Assembly (NCBI GenBank): GCA_945787805.1
Contig: CALZID010000003.1
Span: 93,125-157,124 of the forward strand
DNA: 64,000 nt
Direction of reading: 5' to 3'
DNA from: an uncultured Clostridia bacterium
Lineage (GTDB): Bacteria > Bacillota > Clostridia > Oscillospirales > Acutalibacteraceae
Below the pieces are notes generated by a model that was not told where the DNA came from, did not search any database, and was given only the letters and a program-made list of their open reading frames with translations. This document shows, piece by piece, positions 35,497 through 43,504 of the stretch (positions within the stretch are counted from its first letter, which is position 1; each line of letters starts with the position of its first letter). Both the position numbers and the translations under genes were made by a program.

Positions 35497-36566
35497 AAGT
35501 TTAATTCTCCTATATCTTCTGATTCGTCTTCGTTTTCATCTTCTGGCAGTGTATAGTCACCGTCAAGGTAATCACCGAATGCAATTGAATCATTGCCAAT
35601 AAAATGTGGTTTTGTATCTTCATCAAAGGTAATGAACTTCTGACTACCCAAATCAAGTTTTTCATTGATGACAATAGTACCGCCGAAGTTTACTGTTACA
35701 TTTTCTTCCAATGTACTGTATTCGCCGGAATCATCTGTACGGATATGGTAATAGTGTAGACCTTTTGGAACATCATGGTCAGTCAATTTTTTATCTGAAT
35801 ACAACGCAGGCTTACCAAGAACTTCTACGAGTTCATAATCACCATAGTGAACAGAGATGTAATCATTTTCTGCGATATTGAGAACAAGACCAATTTCTTC
35901 GAGGTCATACTCCATAACTTTTGCCGCAAATTCGATTGATTCTCTATCATTTTCAGGGTAGTACTGCGAAGTGATTTCGCCATTTTCGTATTCCCATCTA
36001 CCACAATTCTGACCGATATCTTCATCAGCCCATTCATGACTGAATTTAATATCAGGGAATATTTCAGCAAGTTTATTAATAACTGGGTGAGGTGATGACC
36101 ACGCAGTTGTGAAATATAGAGCATCCATTTCGGCATAGGACATATCCTCACTGTAGCCATAAGAATTCCACTTTGTACCCCAGTTATTGATACTCCACTC
36201 ATACCATGTTGAGTAGCCATACTGATAAGCATTCTGGAAAGCTTTCTTTCCTAATTCCCAATCTCCTCGTTCAACATCCTTGCGGATTTCAAGGAATTTT
36301 TCTTCACTTTCAGCAGGGACATTAAGTAAATCTAAATTCTCGACTTTTCTTCCGAAAGTATAAATTTCGAGGAATTCCTTGTATGCTTTGAGACCTCTAT
36401 CTGTTCTGCTTCCGCTTTCAATGTTTAGTGATTCGGGCATTGGAATGAGTTTGTTAAAGTCAATAGTACCAATACCGAATTCGTCAACTTTAATCTGCTC
36501 AAGCATTTCTTTGATTCTGTCGGCATCGCCCTCATATTTAACTATGTTAGTAATATGGTTTGGCAT
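35493..36566 (-). CDS. YubB-like ferredoxin-fold protein with LPD28-like domain
   Basis: A 357-residue acidic protein. The N-terminal ~190 residues match the YubB/Api92 (DUF1281-like) fold: PNHITNIVKYEGDADRI at the start and WYEWSINNWGTKWNSYG near 125. The C-terminal part (HYGDYELVEVLGKPALYSD; GLHYYHIRTDDSGEYSTLE; VNFGGTIV) matches the LPD28 domain of large polyvalent proteins, which accompanies mobile-element proteins. It probably acts early in the recipient or in plasmid-like replication, but this is inference. Confidence 0.83.
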   Translation of the reverse strand: MPNHITNIVKYEGDADRIKEMLEQIKVDEFGIGTIDFNKLIPMPESLNIESGSRTDRGLKAYKEFLEIYTFGRKVENLDLLNVPAESEEKFLEIRKDVERGDWELGKKAFQNAYQYGYSTWYEWSINNWGTKWNSYGYSEDMSYAEMDALYFTTAWSSPHPVINKLAEIFPDIKFSHEWADEDIGQNCGRWEYENGEITSQYYPENDRESIEFAAKVMEYDLEEIGLVLNIAENDYISVHYGDYELVEVLGKPALYSDKKLTDHDVPKGLHYYHIRTDDSGEYSTLEENVTVNFGGTIVINEKLDLGSQKFITFDEDTKPHFIGNDSIAFGDYLDGDYTLPEDENEDESEDIGELNL

Positions 36567-36608
36567 TTTTGTTTCTCTCCTTTATTAGTTGTTTCTGAAA
36601 AAAGGCAT

Positions 36609-36640
36609 AAAAAAATCGGACTACCTGAAGGTATCCGAGA
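36609..36640 (-). terminator. Terminator after the DUF4314 gene
   Basis: On the minus strand TCGGATACC-TTCA-GGTAGTCCGA, followed by seven T. Confidence 0.75.
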
Positions 36641-36661
36641 CTTCTATACTTTCATCAATTT

Positions 36662-36973
36662 TTACATTCCCATGACTGGACCATTATCTTCATCCATGTC
36701 ATCATCATTTTGTGTTGTGCCTTGTTCTTCTGCAAGTTCCTGTTCCGTGAGCTTACGGAAGGAATCTTCGCCAGGGACAAGACCCAACTGTCTGCCATTG
36801 TCAAAACTACAATGGACAGTTCCAAGTGAGTCAACTGTTCTTACAGTTCCTCTTGTGTTCGGCGGAATAGGGCGGGGATCATCACCCATATGCAAAAGCA
36901 ATACTCTTGTTCCGACAGGATATTGCTTTTTATATGTTTCCGCCATTCTGCTCATTCTTTCCCATTCGTTCAT
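36662..36973 (-). CDS. DUF4314-like protein
   Basis: A 103-residue protein; the start at 36973 follows GAGGAGGTGAAAAT. It has the DUF4314 small beta-barrel pattern: YPVGTRVLLLHMGDDPRPIP, then GTRGTVRTVDSLG-type and VHCSFDNGRQLGLVPGED segments. It is the first gene of the leftward conjugation series. The fold resembles SH3-like or KOW-type barrels; function unknown. Confidence 0.82.
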   Translation of the reverse strand: MNEWERMSRMAETYKKQYPVGTRVLLLHMGDDPRPIPPNTRGTVRTVDSLGTVHCSFDNGRQLGLVPGEDSFRKLTEQELAEEQGTTQNDDDMDEDNGPVMGM

Positions 36974-37055
36974 ATTTTCACCTCCTCGAATGTTTAAATT
37001 GCTTTTTAACAAATATTTTTAATTAAATCATATATCATCAACTCCTTTTGGGCAT

Positions 37056-37088
37056 AAAAAAAGAGCTAATCGTTTGATTAGCTCTTTT
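37056..37088. terminator. Bidirectional terminator at left edge of defence island
   Basis: AAAAAAAGAGCTAATC-GTTT-GATTAGCTCTTTT, able to act on both strands. The stem sequence is the same as that of the terminator at 41406-41438. Just to its left is an AAGGAG site (37040-37046 on the minus strand) with no gene behind it, possibly a remnant. Confidence 0.8.
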
Positions 37089-37116
37089 CACAATTAAATT
37101 CATAAAGCAAGAAAAA

Positions 37117-37719
37117 TTATTTGTTGCACACTTTTTTACAATCTAGCCCAATGGTATTACACAGTGTTTTTATGTCAGTACAATGTTCAGTCATTATTTT
37201 AGAAATATCTAATTTGTTAACAAACCCTTCCACTTTACTTCCTTTAACATACACTTTGTTTGCTAATTTGAACAAAGTTTTTAAAGATTCTTGCCCCGTT
37301 CCTTTGGGGCGTTTTGTTGTGTGTGCCAATCGAAGGAAATCCAATATGCCCTCAAAATCTGACAAAAACCATTCTTCAATTGATTGTCTAGCCGTAATGT
37401 ATGTTGCTTGCTTAGCTCCCGCTTCTTTCAATGCAGCTGCAACCGCTTTTTTATTAAAAGGTGGTTTTCTAGAAAATTCAAAAGCATCAGAATCAATACA
37501 CATAAATACTCTAATTTCTTTATTAGGATTTTTATTTTTTATATAATTAAATTTTCTCAATGCGTCTTTTTTATAATTACCTATACCACTCATATCAACC
37601 CATTCAAAAGAACAAGTAAAAGGGGCATCCATTAAGTCATGAGCTCTTTTTATCACAGCTTTATAGAACTCAATTTCAGTAGGACCTTCAACAAATAAAG
37701 CAATTACTTTATTAGCCAT
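37117..37719 (-). CDS. Toprim-like nuclease partner of the AAA ATPase
   Basis: A 200-residue protein; the start at 37719 overlaps the ATPase stop by 8 bp. Toprim-type motifs are visible: the Glu in IALFVEGPTEIEFYKAV at residues 6-22 and the DxD in VFMCIDSDAFEF near residue 78, both needed for metal-dependent phosphoryl transfer. A conserved QSIEEWFLSDFEGILDFL follows, like that of DUF4276/RloB-type proteins. With the ATPase it forms the same pairing as OLD-family nucleases split into two genes, or PARIS (AriA/AriB). Probable effector triggered by the ATPase. Confidence 0.8.
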   Translation of the reverse strand: MANKVIALFVEGPTEIEFYKAVIKRAHDLMDAPFTCSFEWVDMSGIGNYKKDALRKFNYIKNKNPNKEIRVFMCIDSDAFEFSRKPPFNKKAVAAALKEAGAKQATYITARQSIEEWFLSDFEGILDFLRLAHTTKRPKGTGQESLKTLFKLANKVYVKGSKVEGFVNKLDISKIMTEHCTDIKTLCNTIGLDCKKVCNK

Positions 37720-39007
37720 CGATTTCAACATACTCCATTAAATATTCATCAGAATCTGATGAAGCAATAAGATTAAATATATAATCTCCAACGGATCTGT
37801 CATATTCACTTGCATCCTTAAGAAGAAGATTCACCTTATTTGAAGCAATTCTATTGAATTTTGACTCTCCGGTATTACTAGACATTCCGATATATACGCT
37901 GTGAGGATTCAGATATTGAATTATATATGGCGAATGACTAGTAATTACAATTTTACAATTATTAACTAATTGACTTAATACATCTAAATAATTTTGCAAT
38001 AATCCTGGATGGATCGAATTTTCAGGTTCTTCAATAGCAATCATAGATAATCCTTTAATATCCGCAATAACTGCAAAAGTCAGCATTAAAAAAATTCGTT
38101 TTGTGCCATCGGATAAACTTTCAAAGCCAACTGGTTGCAACATTTTGTCGTCAACAATGCTCATTGAATAGATGCTATCTGTAAATATAAATGGCACATC
38201 TTCTGAAACACTAGAAACATTTACTTTTACATCCTGATTCAATTTGAATTCTCTTACAATTATATCTTTAACATCTGGAAATAATTGTTTAAATGCATTA
38301 ATTAATAATAAATATTTGCTCTCGTAATCCTTTTTTAAATAATATATTGCACGAGGAATGCTTTGAATTCCTTGTAATTCTAGTTCTTGAAAACCTTTAA
38401 TAACAAATGGGTCTGGTGCAAAAGATGGTCCAGCATCTAAATGTCTCTCAATAAAATATTCTATAGAACTTACTTGTTTAAGAATATCCAAATAATACAA
38501 GTCGTCTAATGCCAATAGTTTTTTTAATACTAAACTGTTTCCGTCAATCTTTATGTTTTTGCTACAACGTCCCGTTTCAGAAGGTCTAAATTGAGCAATA
38601 TTATCAGTCCTATTTATATATGAGTTGTATTTTTGATTTTTTTCATTTTTCTTAATATTTAAATATTCATTTGCAATTTGTGCTGGAGAATTATCAGTTT
38701 CCCACGAAAATGAATATCCGTAATTAACGTAATACTCTTGTTCTTTTGAAGTAAGTTTCACCTCCATATCGAACTCAAAGTTTTTACCAGCATTTGCCTT
38801 CAAAATAGGAATTCCTTGTTTAGATGCCATCAACGCAGTCCTTGCCTTACTAGGAAAATGAATAAAATCAAAGCCAAAATCAATAGCGTCCATAACATTT
38901 GATTTACCGTATCCATTTAATCCTACAAGAGCGGTAATATTATCAAAATGCAATTTAATTTTTGATATATTTCTAAAACCGCCAACCGTAATGTTCAAAA
39001 TTTCCAT
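37712..39007 (-). CDS. AAA_15/AAA_21-type ATPase of a two-gene defence system
   Basis: A 431-residue ABC-like ATPase. N-terminal ITVGGFRNISKIKLHFDNI, Walker A LVGLNGYGKSNVMDAI near residue 30, signature-like ESLSDGTKRIFLML near 310, Walker B AIEEPENSIHPGLLQ near 340 and H-loop IVITSHSPYI near 365. This is the ATPase part of OLD/PARIS/RloA-type systems. Start choice is uncertain: 39007 fits the family N-terminus, but an ATG at 39055 has a better ribosome binding site (AAAGGTGG). It is encoded just upstream of and overlaps the Toprim-like gene. Confidence 0.88.
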   Translation of the reverse strand: MEILNITVGGFRNISKIKLHFDNITALVGLNGYGKSNVMDAIDFGFDFIHFPSKARTALMASKQGIPILKANAGKNFEFDMEVKLTSKEQEYYVNYGYSFSWETDNSPAQIANEYLNIKKNEKNQKYNSYINRTDNIAQFRPSETGRCSKNIKIDGNSLVLKKLLALDDLYYLDILKQVSSIEYFIERHLDAGPSFAPDPFVIKGFQELELQGIQSIPRAIYYLKKDYESKYLLLINAFKQLFPDVKDIIVREFKLNQDVKVNVSSVSEDVPFIFTDSIYSMSIVDDKMLQPVGFESLSDGTKRIFLMLTFAVIADIKGLSMIAIEEPENSIHPGLLQNYLDVLSQLVNNCKIVITSHSPYIIQYLNPHSVYIGMSSNTGESKFNRIASNKVNLLLKDASEYDRSVGDYIFNLIASSDSDEYLMEYVEIDG

Positions 39008-39448
39008 ATTTTCTACCCCTTGCATTACAATAATATCTCGTAATTTCTTGTGCATATAAATATTACCACCTTTTTTTACAAAATGCAACATTTTTTTGCG
39101 TATATTTCAAAAAACTTTATGATTTTACGAAAAAATCATAAAGTTTCGCATTGCTTTTTTACGGTAATTATATCCTATGGGTAATAAAAAACATAGTTTT
39201 TCTTGTCGACAGTAGTTTTTATTCACGAACATTTGTTCTGTTATCTATTTTACATATAATATTATCGATTGTCAACAACTTACAATAAATTACGAAAGAG
39301 ATAGTTGTCTTATATAAATTTTAATAGGTTAAAAAAGAACATGAATAATAGTGATCTTTAGTAAATTTTTAAATTATTTTGTCACAAAACATTAAATAGT
39401 TTCGATTAATTATATAACAAAATACTTATAAAAAGAAGGAGTAATAAT
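39008..39448. other. Divergent intergenic region with a perfect inverted repeat
   Basis: It separates the two divergent ATPase genes. It holds a perfect 15-bp inverted repeat, AAACTTTATGATTTT at 39112-39126 and AAAATCATAAAGTTT at 39132-39146. This could be an operator governing the pair, or a stem in the ATPase mRNA. The rest (39150-39430) is AT-rich without a gene or clear promoter. Confidence 0.6.
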
Positions 39449-41275
39449 ATGAACACATCGTTTTTAGATAATGATAACAACTATGTTATTTCTAAAGAAA
39501 ACCTTACCAAGTTATCGAAAACCTATTTCCCTCAAAATGCAACGAATAATTATATAGGTGATTCAGATGCTGTTTATGAATGGGAAAAGGATAAGAATTT
39601 AGCTCGTCATATGTTTTTACATACTGATGCATATCACGAGTTTTTAAATGATAATTCTTTAATTCTTTTAGGCAGAACTGGAACAGGAAAAACTGCAATA
39701 ATGTTAAGTGCTGAAGATGATGCACGCAAAAAAAACGAACACAGCATCCGTTGTTCTTCTGTTATAAGCATTAGTTGTCAAGAATTAATCATAAACTTAG
39801 CTAATTGTGAAGAATTAAGTGAAACAAACCAAACGACAACTACTATAAAAATCAAAAAAATCATCAAAATGTTTATAAATAGTATAGTTATGAAATCAAT
39901 TTTCGAAAATGCGACAGAGGACGAGAAACGGACCACTGAAATCAAAGTTATTAAAGATTATCTTGAGAGAAATGGTTTTATAGATAAAAAAATCGGGCAA
40001 ACATTTATCAATAGTTTTCTTAAAGTTGCTAGTGTTATCGAAACTGATAATGCTATCGCAAACAACACTTTAAAAGTAACCAGTTCTATTCTTAAAATAA
40101 TCGACACTTTAACCGCTAGAGGTTATGAAAACGCAATAGAAGCCATGCAAAAACACATGAGCGAGCGCGAAAGAATTTTGGTTCTCATAGACTCTTTAAA
40201 TGAATACGATGTTAACAAAAAAGATATCGTTTTAATTGTAAAAGGTCTTATAGATGTTTGTTTTCATTACTATAATCATCCCAACAATAAAATACTCATG
40301 AAAATAGCCCTTCCATCAGAAATATATAATAAAGTTTTGATACGATTACCTAGTAAACAAGTTGGCAACACCGTGGTAATTAGATGGAAATATAAAGAAA
40401 TTATTGTTTTACTTGCATTAAGAATTTATGCTTGTTATAAAACAAAAAAATACAAAGAGTTAGATTTTTGCAAAGAATTTAATGATTATACTGATTTTTA
40501 TTATGATATAAATCCTAAAGCCTATGAAAATTCAATTAATCTTCTCAATAACATTTTACCAATATCTTGTCCAACAAGTCTTTCCTTTGATTTTCTAACT
40601 TTGCCCTATTGCATTAGACATACATTGAAGAAACCTAGAGAAATTATTTTTATGTTTAATAAAATTATTGAACAAATTGTAAAAAATAAAAATTCAAAGT
40701 TTCTTCTTGAAAATCCAAATCAAATTAAGGATATTGTTCATTCTACACAAGATTATATGATTAGTTCTGCTTTGAGTATGTATCAAAATTCATATTCTGG
40801 TATTTATGCTGCTGTTGAAAGTTTATTTAATGATAATGATTTTGTCTTTACTGGCAAATCGATTACCGATAAATTGAAAGAAGCAATTCAAGCTGCTAAA
40901 AAAGAAACTGAAAACATTTTAACACCAGCAGAACATTTAAGTGTTGATAACTCATATGAACCATTAGACGAATACTTGCTTTCACAAATCCTTTTGGAAA
41001 GTGGATTAGTTGGTGAAATAACGAAAAAAAGTGTGATAATTGAAAATCATATGTTTGAAAATAACAATAATTCTATTTGCATATTAACAGCAAATTTTGA
41101 CTTTATTATCTCAGCTACCACTAGATACCATGTATTTAAAAACGATGTTCAATATGCTTTACACCCTATGTGTTATGAAAATTATAGTTGTAATGTTGAT
41201 AAATACACACTGGTTTATCCTAATGGATTTACTGACGACGGAGATGTTGTCATAGATACAATTACTGCAAAATAA
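39449..41275 (+). CDS. P-loop ATPase, Sll1717-like family
   Basis: A 608-residue protein resembling the Sll1717-type P-loop ATPases, STAND-like NTPases seen in defence islands. The N-terminal ~60 residues hold a NATNNYIGDSDAVYEWEKD segment; Walker A LLGRTGTGKTAIML is near residue 72; Walker B VLIDSLNEYD near 245. An alpha-helical region follows, with no recognisable catalytic domain. It starts after AAGAAGGAG. A terminator identical in stem to the one left of the Toprim gene closes it on the right. Probable sensor or abortive-infection type protein. Confidence 0.78.
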   Translation: MNTSFLDNDNNYVISKENLTKLSKTYFPQNATNNYIGDSDAVYEWEKDKNLARHMFLHTDAYHEFLNDNSLILLGRTGTGKTAIMLSAEDDARKKNEHSIRCSSVISISCQELIINLANCEELSETNQTTTTIKIKKIIKMFINSIVMKSIFENATEDEKRTTEIKVIKDYLERNGFIDKKIGQTFINSFLKVASVIETDNAIANNTLKVTSSILKIIDTLTARGYENAIEAMQKHMSERERILVLIDSLNEYDVNKKDIVLIVKGLIDVCFHYYNHPNNKILMKIALPSEIYNKVLIRLPSKQVGNTVVIRWKYKEIIVLLALRIYACYKTKKYKELDFCKEFNDYTDFYYDINPKAYENSINLLNNILPISCPTSLSFDFLTLPYCIRHTLKKPREIIFMFNKIIEQIVKNKNSKFLLENPNQIKDIVHSTQDYMISSALSMYQNSYSGIYAAVESLFNDNDFVFTGKSITDKLKEAIQAAKKETENILTPAEHLSVDNSYEPLDEYLLSQILLESGLVGEITKKSVIIENHMFENNNNSICILTANFDFIISATTRYHVFKNDVQYALHPMCYENYSCNVDKYTLVYPNGFTDDGDVVIDTITAK

Positions 41276-41460
41276 TAACTGAACACTTACTTGGAGCATG
41301 CTCATAATTTGGACCGCTCATGTATCATTTTAGCGAAAGCTTGACGCAAACATAAAAAAATGAGCATAGTTATCCAAATTACTAGGCACCAATTTCCTTG
41401 CATATAAAAAAGAGCTAATCAAATGATTAGCTCTTTTTCCTTTATACATTAATGAAATTT
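41276..41460. other. Intergenic region between converging genes
   Basis: It contains ATGCTCAT at 41299-41306 and ATGAGCAT at 41362-41369 as an inverted pair, and the bidirectional terminator listed separately. No gene. Confidence 0.45.
41406..41438. terminator. Bidirectional terminator, copy of the 37056 hairpin
   Basis: AAAAAGAGCTAATCA-AA-TGATTAGCTCTTTTT, a perfect palindromic stem with T-runs on both strands. It serves the converging Sll1717-like and FRG genes. Confidence 0.85.
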
Positions 41461-42789
41461 TTAATTGTTTTTTATTGTATCCAAATAATGAGCAACTATA
41501 TTGTCCATATCTCCATAAAGAGTTGCTCTGTTTATATGTAAAGTATCTAATTCTTTTAATATATTTTCTTTACATTCATCTGGAATAATGATATGAGTAA
41601 TTCTAAACTCAAGATTTTGAGATTCAAATTTCGCTGGTTGCTCTTTTTCCTTATTTATACCGAATACTCCAAACAATCCACTTTGTAATACTAATCGTTT
41701 AAATCTTTGTCTAGGTTTTACTATTAGAAGCATATTATCTAGATGTTGTGGGTCAATTTTTGGCATGAAATGCGGTTTTTCATTTCTTATATTGTGAATT
41801 AACCTTTGAATATCTATTCTATTGTTAAAAGAATCTATCATTTCATCTTGCGCTTCCTTATTAATGCATTGTCCATAACGATTGTATGAATAGCCAGTTG
41901 GAAAATCAAAAAGCTCTTTATATTCATCAAATTTAAAATTGGATACATCTATATTGTCAAGAAAAGCAATATTGGATAATATTGACACTGTATCACTATC
42001 GTAGTACTTATAATAATCTTCTTTTAAATCAACTCTAATTACATCCCCATGTGCTGAACTGTCAATTTCTTTGCGATTAATTACATCTTCATATGCTTGA
42101 GTGTCAATTTCTTGATTATTACTTACGTCTTTATCTGTCGAAATGTTAGATTTTTTATTATTGCAAGCCATATACAATGCAACTAATGGATTTTCTGTAA
42201 AATCCAAAAGACGAGTTGGGAATCCATAATGTTGTAATACTGCCAAATAGTCTAGAGCTGAATTACATTCTTCAAAAAACTGAGGATATGAAGCAATAAA
42301 ATCTCTAATATATTTAGCTTCATTTTTTAATATTTTTTCATTTCCTTTACGATAAATACTGGGGACTAAATCATATTTCCAATCATCGTGACCTCTGTAT
42401 ACATGTTTACAATTATCTAGTGATTCAATTTTAGAAATGATATCCAAAAATTCTGATAATGTTCTTGCAAAAAAACATTGTACTTTGTTCACTCGATTTT
42501 TATTATCAACGAGATAATATACTTTTATTTTTCTCTTGTCTGATAAAATCGTTTCTTTATTAGCATAAGAAAGATGAAAGTTAAAAAAATCCTCCTCATT
42601 TCTCATGTTATTTTCCAATGTGCTTGCAAAATTTGGAAAACAATATTTACTTTCATCAACTATACAGATTTTATTTTCTACAATTCTAATTGTATTGTCA
42701 TCAATATCTTTATAAAATTTATCGTGTTCTTCTTGATAGAACTTTTCATCTTTCGCATAAATATTTTCTTGTGTATTTGACTTTTTCAT
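41461..42789 (-). CDS. FRG-domain protein
   Basis: A 442-residue soluble protein. The FRG domain spans about residues 128-215: VYRGHDDWKYDLVPSIYRKG, then ALDYLAVLQHYGFPTRLLDF and ENPLVALYMAC. FRG proteins are frequent in prokaryotic defence islands; their fold is thought to relate to ADP-ribosyl-transferring enzymes, but the activity is not settled. The C-terminal part holds a QHLDNMLLIVKPRQRFKRL segment often seen with FRG. It reads in the same direction as the GNAT gene 38 bp upstream. Confidence 0.85.
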   Translation of the reverse strand: MKKSNTQENIYAKDEKFYQEEHDKFYKDIDDNTIRIVENKICIVDESKYCFPNFASTLENNMRNEEDFFNFHLSYANKETILSDKRKIKVYYLVDNKNRVNKVQCFFARTLSEFLDIISKIESLDNCKHVYRGHDDWKYDLVPSIYRKGNEKILKNEAKYIRDFIASYPQFFEECNSALDYLAVLQHYGFPTRLLDFTENPLVALYMACNNKKSNISTDKDVSNNQEIDTQAYEDVINRKEIDSSAHGDVIRVDLKEDYYKYYDSDTVSILSNIAFLDNIDVSNFKFDEYKELFDFPTGYSYNRYGQCINKEAQDEMIDSFNNRIDIQRLIHNIRNEKPHFMPKIDPQHLDNMLLIVKPRQRFKRLVLQSGLFGVFGINKEKEQPAKFESQNLEFRITHIIIPDECKENILKELDTLHINRATLYGDMDNIVAHYLDTIKNN

Positions 42790-42827
42790 AAATATACTCT
42801 TTTAATTTGTTAATACAATATAAAATG

Positions 42828-43328
42828 TTATTTGCTAAGATTCTTATGTATTTCTTTAGAAATAAATATTTCGTATCCTGCTTTTAAATAAAAGGCATCT
42901 CGAAGAGCTTTTTCATATGGTGTTTGCTCATCAACATCACTCAATTTACCTGTTATATATTGTGCTCCATAGCATTTCGCTCTTTTTTCGAATAAAGCTA
43001 AAGTTTTTGAACCAAGCCCAATGTTGCGATATAAAAAATCGAAATAGATATCACATAGAATCATGTGAACATCGTTTTTATCTTTATTGTTGAAAACATA
43101 CTTCAAATGACCGATCTGCTTGTCCTTGTTATTGAATATTCTATATATACCAAAAGTAGTCAGTTCTTTGTTTTCATCGGCATATTGAGTGTGGCGAATC
43201 AAATACATATTTTCATCTTTAGCTTTCACTAGAACATCTTCTATATATGAGCCATCTGAAGTAAATCCACAATTATTTTCACTATACTGTTTTTTCATCT
43301 TTTTGTTTCTAAAATAATTTGTAAACAT
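42828..43328 (-). CDS. GNAT-type acetyltransferase
   Basis: A 166-residue protein starting after AAAAGGAGTTTAAA. The acetyl-CoA-binding motif A is visible as DFLYRNIGLGSKTLALFEKR near residues 98-117 (R/Q-x-x-G-x-G/A pattern), and the last strand holds AFYLKAGYEIF. Substrate unknown. It is 38 bp from the FRG gene on the same strand, so the two may form a system with one modifying activity each; that is inference. Confidence 0.72.
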   Translation of the reverse strand: MFTNYFRNKKMKKQYSENNCGFTSDGSYIEDVLVKAKDENMYLIRHTQYADENKELTTFGIYRIFNNKDKQIGHLKYVFNNKDKNDVHMILCDIYFDFLYRNIGLGSKTLALFEKRAKCYGAQYITGKLSDVDEQTPYEKALRDAFYLKAGYEIFISKEIHKNLSK

Positions 43329-43443
43329 TTTAAACTCCTTTTATATGATAGTACACCTTATTTATATAAATCGAATATTAATCGCAAAATGTGACAAGAT
43401 TTTTGTTACTAAGCAGATTAAATCGATTATGGAGATTTTTAGA

Positions 43444-43472
43444 TTGAAGACTACAGAAATTTGTAGTACAAT
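43444..43472 (+). promoter_or_regulatory. Promoter of the HNH-NACHT gene with operator-like spacer
   Basis: TTGAAG (43444-43449), 17 bp, TACAAT (43467-43472). The spacer is the inverted repeat CTACA-GAAATT-TGTAG, a possible operator. Confidence 0.65.
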
Positions 43473-43504
43473 ATTAGGTAAGAAAAACACAAAGTGGTGA
43501 AAAT

